Below are positions 1 to 5,479 of a DNA stretch of 5,727 bases, piece by piece. The stretch covers positions 1 through 5,727 of the forward strand of contig JAVEEO010000225.1 of assembly GCA_030840415.1 (NCBI GenBank), read 5' to 3'. The notes under the pieces were generated by a model. It saw only the letters and a program-made list of their open reading frames with translations, was not told where the DNA came from and made no database searches. The translations under genes and the position numbers were made by a program. This DNA comes from Pseudonocardiales bacterium (GTDB lineage: Bacteria > Actinomycetota > Actinomycetes > Mycobacteriales > Jatrophihabitantaceae). Numbering within the stretch: position 1 is the first letter of the stretch; each line of letters opens with the position of its first letter.

Positions 1-168
1 GAGCCGCGGCTCGGCCCGGCCCGTCCGGGCGACCCGGCGATGGTGGTGGCCGACACCGCGCACATCAGCACGACCCTGGACTGGCGTCCCCGGCACGACC
101 TGCGCGAGATGGTGCGCAGCGCCTGGCAGGCTCGGCAGCCGCGTCCACTCAGCTCGACCAAGAGCTGA
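1..168 (+). CDS. galE: UDP-glucose 4-epimerase (GalE-like), C-terminal end only
   Basis: This is the last 55 codons of a gene that begins before the window, in the frame starting at base 1 and stopping at TGA 166-168. GalE interconverts UDP-glucose and UDP-galactose (or the N-acetyl forms) in the cytoplasm and supplies sugar nucleotides for glycan assembly. The visible part matches the end of the extended SDR epimerases: an RPGDPA segment near residue 8, then VADTAHISTTLDWRPR, then DLREMVRSAWQ. These correspond to the RRPGD...AD...LGW...L..M....W pattern that closes GalE proteins. The Rossmann NAD site and catalytic Tyr-x-x-x-Lys lie outside the window, so activity and exact substrate cannot be judged; another NDP-sugar epimerase is possible. 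It ends 34 bases before the CDP-alcohol transferase on the same strand, consistent with one operon. Confidence 0.8.
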   Translation, partial: EPRLGPARPGDPAMVVADTAHISTTLDWRPRHDLREMVRSAWQARQPRPLSSTKS

Positions 169-202
169 CCCGGCACTCTTTCCAGCACCAAGGACCTCGC
201 TG

Positions 203-991
203 ATGAACGACACCGCCCTCCTGCCGCAGCAGGCCTCGGCCCGGACCCGGTTCGAACACGCCCGCTCGCGGCTGGCGGGCGCGCAGAAGTCGACCGCCTC
301 GGTGCCGGCCTACCTGCGCTTCGTCAACCGCAAGGCCGGCGGCCTGCTTGCGGCGCTGGCCTACGCCCTGCGGCTGACCCCGACCCAGGTCACGGTGCTG
401 AGCTCGGCGGTCTCGTTCTGCGGCATCGCCGTGCTGGTGCTGCACCCGGCCACCGTGGCCGCCGGCATCGCGGTGTCGCTGCTGCTGTTGCTGGGCTACG
501 CCCTCGACTCGGCCGACGGCCAACTCGCCCGGGTGCGCGGCGGCGGCAGCCGGGCCGGCGAGTGGCTCGACCACGTCGCCGACGTCGCCAAGATCAGCTC
601 GCTGCACAGCGCGGTGGCGATCGCGGTGCTGCGCTACTTCGAACTCGACTCCGCCCTGTACCTGGCCGTGCCGGTGATCTTCCTGGTGGCCAACGTGACC
701 CAGTTCTTCGGCATGATGCTGCGGGACAAGCTCACCGTGACCGATCCGGCCCACCGCGGCCCGGCCGGTTCGTCCTCGCTGCTGGTCGCCCTGATCCTGC
801 TGCCGCTGGATCACGGCACCCTGGCCCTGGCGTTCCTGGTGCTCGGCGTGCACACCCTCTTCCTCTGGTGCTACGGGTTCCTGGCGCTGGCCACCGTGGT
901 GTTCGCGGCGCGCTCGCTGACCAAGGCCTACCGGGGACTGCTCGAGACTGGAACAGCCCCAGCGCCGGCCGGCTCAGCACGGCGGCCATGA
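203..991 (+). CDS. CDP-alcohol phosphatidyltransferase family membrane protein
   Basis: A 262-residue integral membrane protein of the family that transfers a phospho-alcohol from a CDP-activated donor, or a phosphatidyl group from CDP-diacylglycerol, onto an alcohol acceptor. The signature D-x2-D-G-x2-A-R-x8-G-x3-D-x3-D is complete: D102, D105, G106, A109, R110, G119, D123 and D127. The aspartates bind the divalent metals and the last one acts as base in characterised members. Hydrophobic segments lie at about 45-58, 64-82, 85-101, 130-145, 150-170, 190-203 and 206-236, fitting the usual six-helix core. The ATG at 203 is chosen because AAGGA at 190-194 sits 8 bases upstream. The stop overlaps the flippase start (ATGA, 988-991). 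The substrate cannot be read from sequence. Its place between galE and wzx suggests a role in polysaccharide or its lipid carrier rather than bulk phospholipid synthesis, but a phosphatidylglycerophosphate- or phosphatidylinositol-phosphate-synthase-like role is not excluded. Confidence 0.87.
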   Translation: MNDTALLPQQASARTRFEHARSRLAGAQKSTASVPAYLRFVNRKAGGLLAALAYALRLTPTQVTVLSSAVSFCGIAVLVLHPATVAAGIAVSLLLLLGYALDSADGQLARVRGGGSRAGEWLDHVADVAKISSLHSAVAIAVLRYFELDSALYLAVPVIFLVANVTQFFGMMLRDKLTVTDPAHRGPAGSSSLLVALILLPLDHGTLALAFLVLGVHTLFLWCYGFLALATVVFAARSLTKAYRGLLETGTAPAPAGSARRP

Positions 992-2532
992 CGGCGGCCG
1001 GCACCGCCCGGCCGGCCACCGGTCACCTGGCCGGGGTGGCCCGCGGCGGCAGCTTCGCGGTGCTCGGCACCGGCGCCGGGTCGGTGTTCGGGTTCGTCCT
1101 GACCCTGGTCATCACCCATGGCCTGACCACCACCACCGCCGGCCAGTTCTTCAGCGCCACCGCGATCTTCATCGTGCTGCAGACCTTCCTGTCCTTCGGG
1201 GTGGGGGCCGGGCTGGTGCGGTTCGTGCCCCGGTTCCAGGCGCTGGACCGGCAGGCCGACGTCCCCGCGCTGCTGATGGTGGCCTTCGTCCCGGTGATCG
1301 TGCTGGGCATCGTGGGCAGCCTCGCCCTGTGGCTGGCGGCCCCGCTGCTGGCGGCCCGGATCGGCCACGACCAGGCCGACGCGGCGCTGCACAGCATCCG
1401 GATCCTGGCGCTGCTGTTCCTGCCCGGCGTGGTCGAGGTGGGCATCGTCGAGTCCACCCGGGCCTTCGGCAGCGTCCGCAACTACGTGCTGCTGCAGCAA
1501 CTGGGGATCCCGGCCGCCCGGCCGGTGCTGGTGGGCATCGCGATCGCCGCCGACGCCCCGCTGTGGGTGGTGGTGCTGGCCTGGCTGATCCCGCTGCTGC
1601 TGGCCCTGGTGCTGGCGGCGCTGCTGCTGGCCCGCCGGCTGCGGCAACTGTTCGGGCGCAGCCTGGCCTGGCCGCAGCCGACCGTGCCGGTGCGCGACAT
1701 CGCCGCCGAGTACTGGCGCTTCACCGGCGCGCGCGGGCTGGCTGGCGTGATGGAGATCCTGCTGAACTGGCTGGACGTGCTGCTGGTGGCGGCCCTGGCC
1801 TCGCCGGCCCAGGCGGCCATCTACGCCGCCGCCAGCCGGTTCATCACCTCGGGAACGCTGGTGCTGCAGGCCCTGCGGGTGGCCATCGCCGGCGACATCA
1901 GCGCCGCGCTGGCCCGGCGCGACACCGAGCGGGTCAGCCAGATCTACTCGACCGCCTCGCAGTGGGTGGTGCTGAGCTCGTGGCCGCTGTACCTGGTGAT
2001 GGCGGTGTTCGCGCCCACCGTGCTGCGGGTCTTCGGGCCGTCCTACCCGGCCGGCGCGCACGCGATGACCGTGCTGTGCCTGGCGATGCTGGTCAACCTG
2101 GCCGCCGGCAACGTCGGCACCGTGCTGCTGATGGGCGGGCGCAGCAGCTGGGTGCTGATGGACAAGGCCGCAAGCCTGGCGATCAACGTGTCCGTCAACC
2201 TGGCGCTGGTGCCGCACTTCGGCATCACGGGGGCCGCGGTGGCCTGGGCGGCCACCATCGTCCTGGACAGCGTGCTGGCCTTCGGCCAGGTCCGCTGGGG
2301 AATGCGGATCGGCGGCAGCCTGCGGGGGCTGGTGCTGGCCGGCCTGCTGGCGGCGGCCTGCTTCGGCCTGGTGCCGGTGGCGGTGCGGCTGCTGGCAGGG
2401 AGTTCACTGGTCTCGATGTCGGTCGCGATTGCCCTTTCGCTGGTCCTCTACCTACCGATGGTGTGGTTGCGCCGCGACACCCTCGGCGTTCGGATCCTGC
2501 TCGACGCGCTGTCGCGCCGCTCCCGGCCCTGA
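988..2532 (+). CDS. Wzx-type polysaccharide flippase (MOP superfamily)
   Basis: A 514-residue polytopic membrane protein resembling Wzx/polysaccharide biosynthesis transporters of the MOP superfamily, which move undecaprenyl-diphosphate-linked repeat units across the cytoplasmic membrane. It opens with a short hydrophilic stretch and a GGSFAVLGTGAGSVFGFVLTL helix region typical of the family (about residues 20-42). Further hydrophobic segments occur at roughly 55-80, 93-122, 138-155, 176-214, 257-272, 325-345, 358-382, 394-408, 413-432, 447-469 and 474-494, giving about 12-14 helices. The segment N404-L-A-L-V-P-H-F-G-I-T-G-A-A matches the conserved N-x-x-L-I/V-P-x-x-G-x-x-G-A-A of Wzx and MurJ-like proteins. 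The frame is open far upstream, but ATG 988 is preferred: it overlaps the previous stop as ATGA. No clear Shine-Dalgarno precedes it, which suggests translational coupling. A strong hairpin follows the stop immediately. The exported glycan is unknown. Confidence 0.86.
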   Translation: MTAAGTARPATGHLAGVARGGSFAVLGTGAGSVFGFVLTLVITHGLTTTTAGQFFSATAIFIVLQTFLSFGVGAGLVRFVPRFQALDRQADVPALLMVAFVPVIVLGIVGSLALWLAAPLLAARIGHDQADAALHSIRILALLFLPGVVEVGIVESTRAFGSVRNYVLLQQLGIPAARPVLVGIAIAADAPLWVVVLAWLIPLLLALVLAALLLARRLRQLFGRSLAWPQPTVPVRDIAAEYWRFTGARGLAGVMEILLNWLDVLLVAALASPAQAAIYAAASRFITSGTLVLQALRVAIAGDISAALARRDTERVSQIYSTASQWVVLSSWPLYLVMAVFAPTVLRVFGPSYPAGAHAMTVLCLAMLVNLAAGNVGTVLLMGGRSSWVLMDKAASLAINVSVNLALVPHFGITGAAVAWAATIVLDSVLAFGQVRWGMRIGGSLRGLVLAGLLAAACFGLVPVAVRLLAGSSLVSMSVAIALSLVLYLPMVWLRRDTLGVRILLDALSRRSRP

Positions 2533-2560
2533 CCGCCTCGCCGGGGCCCGGCGGGGCGGT
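2532..2560 (+). terminator. GC-rich hairpin terminator after the flippase gene
   Basis: Bases 2532-2544 pair with 2548-2560 in a 13-bp stem closed by a 3-base loop. All pairs are Watson-Crick except one U-G wobble at 2538/2554, and the stem begins on the last base of the flippase stop codon. No U-tract follows; GC-rich actinobacterial terminators often lack one. The hairpin lies between two same-strand gene blocks and just upstream of a promoter-like island, supporting a transcript end or attenuation point here. It could instead act as a 3'-end stabiliser. Confidence 0.6.
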
Positions 2561-2593
2561 GGGCGGGCGGCATCCGAAGGCTGCCGGCGAAAG

Positions 2594-2609
2594 TAACCTA
2601 AACTTGACA
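2594..2609 (+). promoter_or_regulatory. Candidate promoter island before the Wzz-like gene
   Basis: The stretch around 2590-2609 is distinctly AT-richer than anything nearby. It contains TAAACT at 2599-2604, a plausible -10 hexamer (4 of 6 matches to TATAAT, with the key T..A..T positions kept). Transcription would then begin near 2610-2612, just before the GTG codons at 2628, 2641 and 2670. No good -35 is visible 16-18 bases upstream. The perfect TTGACA at 2604-2609 could be a -35, but no -10 lies 16-18 bases after it. Position between a terminator-like hairpin and a gene start is the main support. Confidence 0.38.
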
Positions 2610-2640
2610 GACGTCCGAGTAGCAGCTGTGAGGGGATCGC

Positions 2641-2673
2641 GTGAGCACCAGATCAGATCGGCACGTCCGGTGA
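2641..2673 (+). CDS. Possible 10-codon leader ORF upstream of the Wzz-like gene
   Basis: GTG at 2641 is preceded by GAGGGGA at 2630-2636, the best Shine-Dalgarno sequence in this leader, with 4 bases between them. It opens a 10-residue peptide, (M)STRSDRHVR, ending at TGA 2671-2673. That stop overlaps the GTG at 2670 as GTGA, and 2670 is in frame with the long chain-length-regulator ORF. The arrangement fits a translationally coupled leader peptide. It would equally arise if a one-base indel had separated a true start at 2641 from the rest of the gene. The peptide has no run of a single regulatory amino acid, so classical attenuation is not indicated. Confidence 0.3.
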   Translation: MSTRSDRHVR

Positions 2674-4358
2674 CCGGCACGGCTCCCCAGGTCGCGCCGC
2701 CCTCGGCCGCCGGGCAGTCGGTCGTCACCGTCGGGCAGTTCCTCACCATCCTGCGGCGCCAACTCGGCTTGCTGCTGCTGATGATGCTGCTGGGCGTGCT
2801 GGCGGCCGGCTTGCTGCTGCTGAACACCGCCAAGACCTACCAGGCGACCGCCGTCGTCGACATCTCGCCGACCTCCGGTGCCGCCGCGTCCACGGTCAGC
2901 ACGATCACCGAGTCGCGGATCGTGACCTCGACCTCGGTGGCCTCCGAGGCCCGGCAGACGCTGGCCTTCCCCGGCACGCCCACCGAGCTCGCCCGCCAGG
3001 TCACCGTCAGCTCGCCGCTGGCCAGCCAGGTTCTCAACATCACCTTCGCCGCCGGCACCGCCCAGGGTGCCGCCGACGGTGCGAACGCCTTCGCCAACGC
3101 CTACCTCGACTACCGGACCCTGATCGCGCAGAAGGACATCACGCTGCGGATCGGCCGGATTCAGTCCCAGGTCGCCGACCTGCAGCGGAGCCTGGCGACC
3201 CTCAAGACGGGCCAGAACGACACCCAGCGCGGGCTGTTGCAGAACCAGATCCAGCAGCTGCAGAACCAGCTGAACACCTACCAGACCTCGGTGGTCACCC
3301 CCGGCCAGGTGGCCGGCGCGGCGGTGGCCCCCGGCTCGCCCAGCTCGCCCAGACCGCCGCTGTACCTGGCCGGTGGCCTGCTGATCGGCTTGCTGGTGGG
3401 CATCGTGCTGGCCGTGATGCGCGACCGCCGCGACGACCGGGTGCGCACCGCGAGCGAGCTGGAGCACAACCTGGGCGCACCGGTGATCATCGAATCCCCC
3501 ACCTCCGAGGGCGACTCCCGGCCCGCGGCGATCACGGCCGCCCGCAGCGCGGAGGCCGACGCCTACCGCACCCTCGGCACCGCCGTCACCGCGCACCGGC
3601 CGGGCAGCCGGATCGTGCTGCTGTGCGGCACCGGCGAGGACGGCGACAGCCTGGCACCGGTGAACCTGGCAGCCACCTTCGCGATGCAGGGCCTTTCTAC
3701 CGTGCTCGCCGGCCCGCAGCAGGCCGTGCAGCCGGCTCTCGACCTGCTCGGCGCGTCCGGCCAGCCGGCCGGCTGGGGCACCCGCCTGGTGGACCAGTCC
3801 GCCGCGACCGAGGTGCCCGGGCTGCGGGTGCTGTCGCTGGGCGACGAGGTCTCGCTCGGAGCGACCCTGCGGACCTACGGCGACAGCCTGGCCGACGTCC
3901 TGGACACCGCCGACGTCATCGTGCTGGACGGCATGAACGTCGAACTGGCCAGCAGCTCCGTCCGGCTCGGCCAGCTCGCCGATGAGGCGGTGGTGGTGGC
4001 CTACCGCAACCGCTCCACCCACACCGCCATCGAGCGGCTGGGACGCCAGCTGGCCCAGGTCGGGGTGCCGGTGCTGGGCGGGGTGCTGCTCGGCCGCCGC
4101 GGCGGCCTGCGCGGCAAGCTGAACCGCGGCGGCGAGAACCCGCCGCGGCGGGCGGCGGCCGGCCCCAGTCACCGGGAGGCCACCAGGAGCGCCCAGGCCG
4201 CCGGCCCGCAGACCGGGAACTTGCCGGGCACCGGGACGGCGCAGCAGGACGATCCGGCATTCGACGCGGCCGGCGACAGCTCGTCGGCCGGCGGTCCCCG
4301 GATCGGCCAACCGACCGTGGTCGGCAGCCGGCCGTCCGGCTCGTCCCGGAAGAGCTGA
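2670..4358 (+). CDS. Wzz-type chain-length regulator fused to a degenerate BY-kinase-like domain
   Basis: A 562-residue protein when started at GTG 2670 (576 from the alternative in-frame GTG 2628). Related proteins are polysaccharide co-polymerases that control chain length and export, usually with an attached or partner BY-kinase. Order of parts: TM1 about 32-51; an extracytoplasmic Wzz domain about 55-230 with a Gln/Leu-rich coiled coil at about 152-205; a proline-containing SPSSPRPP just before TM2 (about 231-249), as in the family; then a cytoplasmic ATPase-like domain about 296-475. In that domain the Walker A position reads GTGEDGDS (320-327), with Asp326 where Lys is required. The strand that should carry Walker A' reads STVLAGPQQ without acidic residues. 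A Walker B-like VIVLDG (D420) remains. The E-x2-R-x2-R oligomerisation motif is reduced to D297-x2-R300-x2-G303. The tail (about 476-562) is Gly/Pro/Ser-rich and has no tyrosine. I infer a catalytically inactive, structural kinase-like domain. The start is uncertain because neither in-frame GTG has a strong own Shine-Dalgarno. Confidence 0.83.
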   Translation: MTGTAPQVAPPSAAGQSVVTVGQFLTILRRQLGLLLLMMLLGVLAAGLLLLNTAKTYQATAVVDISPTSGAAASTVSTITESRIVTSTSVASEARQTLAFPGTPTELARQVTVSSPLASQVLNITFAAGTAQGAADGANAFANAYLDYRTLIAQKDITLRIGRIQSQVADLQRSLATLKTGQNDTQRGLLQNQIQQLQNQLNTYQTSVVTPGQVAGAAVAPGSPSSPRPPLYLAGGLLIGLLVGIVLAVMRDRRDDRVRTASELEHNLGAPVIIESPTSEGDSRPAAITAARSAEADAYRTLGTAVTAHRPGSRIVLLCGTGEDGDSLAPVNLAATFAMQGLSTVLAGPQQAVQPALDLLGASGQPAGWGTRLVDQSAATEVPGLRVLSLGDEVSLGATLRTYGDSLADVLDTADVIVLDGMNVELASSSVRLGQLADEAVVVAYRNRSTHTAIERLGRQLAQVGVPVLGGVLLGRRGGLRGKLNRGGENPPRRAAAGPSHREATRSAQAAGPQTGNLPGTGTAQQDDPAFDAAGDSSSAGGPRIGQPTVVGSRPSGSSRKS

Positions 4359-4367
4359 GCCGACCGG

Positions 4368-4874
4368 ATGCGGGTACTGCTGGCCTGCTCCACCGGCGGC
4401 CACCTCGGCCAGCTCGAGGCGCTGCGGCCATGGTGGTCCGAGCACGAGCGGCACTGGATCACCTTCGACAAGCCCGATGCCCGCTCGATGTTGGCCGGCG
4501 AGGCGATCACCTGGGCCTATCACCCGACCACCCGCAACATCCCGAACCTGATCCGCAACCTCGGGGTGGCCTGGAAGGCGCTGCGCGCGTTCCGGCCCGA
4601 GGTGGTGGTCTCCACCGGGGCGGCGGTCGCGGTGCCGGTCTTCTACCTCGCGCGGCTGATGGGCATCCGGACCGTCTACGTCGAGGTCTATGACCGCATC
4701 GACAGCGCCACCCTGACCGGACGGCTGGTCCGGCCGGTGTCGGACCTGTTCCTGGTGCTGTGGGACGAGCAGCTGAAGCTCTATCCGCACGCCGTGCTGA
4801 TCGGCCAGCTGCTATGTGTGAGCATCGCAGCGAGCGCAGCGAGCGAGGAGCGGAGCGAATGGCCAGCCCGGTGA
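4368..4874 (+). CDS. Alg14/PssD-like glycosyltransferase subunit (membrane anchor half)
   Basis: A 168-residue protein like PssD, Cps14F and eukaryotic Alg14. These form the N-terminal, acceptor-binding and membrane-associated half of a split MurG-like glycosyltransferase acting on lipid-linked sugars at the cytoplasmic face. The family's glycine-rich start is seen as STGGHLGQL (8-16). A hydrophobic stretch STGAAVAVPVFYLARLMGI (82-100) follows PEVV, then YVEVYDRIDSATLTGRLVRP (104-123), DLFLVLWDEQLKLYP (126-140) and HAVLIGQLL (141-149), where family members normally end. Residues 151-168 (VSIAASAASEERSEWPAR) come wholly from the tandem repeat at 4818-4870 and look like an appended tail. ATG 4368 lies 9 bases after the previous stop; GGAAGAG at 4348-4354 is a somewhat distant Shine-Dalgarno. 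The partner subunit is the next gene. Confidence 0.85.
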   Translation: MRVLLACSTGGHLGQLEALRPWWSEHERHWITFDKPDARSMLAGEAITWAYHPTTRNIPNLIRNLGVAWKALRAFRPEVVVSTGAAVAVPVFYLARLMGIRTVYVEVYDRIDSATLTGRLVRPVSDLFLVLWDEQLKLYPHAVLIGQLLCVSIAASAASEERSEWPAR

Positions 4875-4914
4875 GCATCGCAGCGAGCGAGGAGCGGAGC
4901 GAATGGACAACCCG
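4818..4914 (+). repeat. Imperfect tandem duplication of a stop/RBS/start junction module
   Basis: Copy 1 is 4818-4870 (53 bases) and copy 2 is 4871-4914 (44 bases). Both begin GTGAGCATCGCAGCGAGCG, continue AGGAGCGGAGCGAATGG and end in CCCG. They differ by a 9-base internal duplication (CAGCGAGCG at 4828-4836 and again 4837-4845, only in copy 1) and by two substitutions after the ATG (ATGGCCAGCCCG against ATGGACAACCCG). Each copy holds AGGAG followed after 8 bases by ATG. Copy 2 provides the working ribosome binding site (4890-4894) and start (4903) of the Alg13-like gene. Its leading GTGA provides the stop of the Alg14-like gene. The inner AGCGAGCG-rich core resembles short dispersed repeats that I recall from actinobacterial genomes; that resemblance is from memory and not tested here. 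Confidence 0.88.
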
Positions 4915-5472
4915 GTGACCGCGCCGCTGACCGGGGTGGTCACCGTCGGCACCGACCACCACCGCTTCGACCGGCTGATGGACTGGCTCGAGCACTGGAA
5001 CACCGACCGTCCCGGTGTGGTGCGCTGGACCGTGCAGCATGGTTCGAGCCGGCCGCTGGCCGGCGCCGAGAACGTCGGCCTGCTGCCGCGCGACGGCCTG
5101 CTCGAGTTGCTGCGCGGGGCGGATCTGGTCCTCACCCAGGGCGGCCCGGGCGGCATCATGGACAGCCGCGCCTGCGGCACCGTCCCGATCGTGGTGCCCC
5201 GGCTGGCCCGGCTGGACGAGGTGGTCGACGACCACCAGGTGGCCTTCGCCCGGCAGCTGGCCCGCGGCGGGCTGGTGCTGGTGGCCGAGTCCGAGAGCGA
5301 CCTGCACGCCGCACTCGATCGGGCGGTGTCCGATCCGGCCGCGCTGGTGGTCGGCGAGAGCACCAGCGACGTGAGCCAGACGGTGGCCCGGTTCGCCGAC
5401 CTGGTGGATCAGCTGCTGGCCCGCAAGCCGGCCCGGGCCGGATTCCGCCGCCCGGCGCGCTCAGCCCGCTAG
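4903..5472 (+). CDS. Alg13/PssE-like glycosyltransferase subunit (GT28 C-terminal domain)
   Basis: A 189-residue soluble protein corresponding to the C-terminal, nucleotide-sugar-binding half of MurG-like GT28 enzymes, as in PssE, Cps14G and Alg13. It should pair with the preceding Alg14-like protein to add a sugar to the lipid-linked repeat unit. The opening VVTVGTDHHRFDRLMDW (12-28) matches the family's VTVGT...FDRL. WTVQHGSS lies at 42-49. The donor-binding loop ADLVLTQGGPGGIMDSRACGT (73-93) and PIVVPR...DEVVDDHQVAFA (95-116) follow. The loop has Gln79 where I expect His in many homologues; this may be lineage variation. The Arg/Ala-rich tail after about 172 is poorly conserved. ATG 4903 is chosen for AGGAG at 4890-4894, 8 bases upstream; GTG 4915 is a weaker alternative. 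It ends 7 bases before the stop of a convergent gene. Donor and acceptor sugars are unknown. Confidence 0.86.
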   Translation: MDNPVTAPLTGVVTVGTDHHRFDRLMDWLEHWNTDRPGVVRWTVQHGSSRPLAGAENVGLLPRDGLLELLRGADLVLTQGGPGGIMDSRACGTVPIVVPRLARLDEVVDDHQVAFARQLARGGLVLVAESESDLHAALDRAVSDPAALVVGESTSDVSQTVARFADLVDQLLARKPARAGFRRPARSAR

Positions 5473-5479
5473 CCCTCGC

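Noticed and set aside
149..853. Long open frames on the opposite strand and in other frames of the main genes, such as 149-853 and 2598-4790 on the minus strand.
   Set aside because: They are Gln/His/Arg/Gly-rich low-complexity translations with no domain logic, typical shadows of GC-rich genes. The plus-strand frames carry clear family motifs.
562..987. Upstream extension of the flippase frame before ATG 988.
   Set aside because: It lies within the CDP-alcohol transferase gene and translates to Arg/Pro/Gly-rich sequence. The ATGA overlap and the family N-terminus place the start at 988.
2583..2601. AACCTAA as part of a DtxR/IdeR iron box.
   Set aside because: Only the right half resembles the palindromic consensus; the left half (GCCGGCGAA) does not match, so no iron regulation is claimed.
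2604..2632. TTGACA at 2604-2609 as a -35 element.
   Set aside because: The bases 16-18 positions downstream (TGTGAG region) do not resemble a -10 hexamer, so TAAACT at 2599-2604 as a -10 is the better reading.
4818..4914. The repeat pair as a CRISPR fragment or IS terminal repeats.
   Set aside because: The copies are directly adjacent with no unique spacer, there is no inverted repeat, and no transposase is present.
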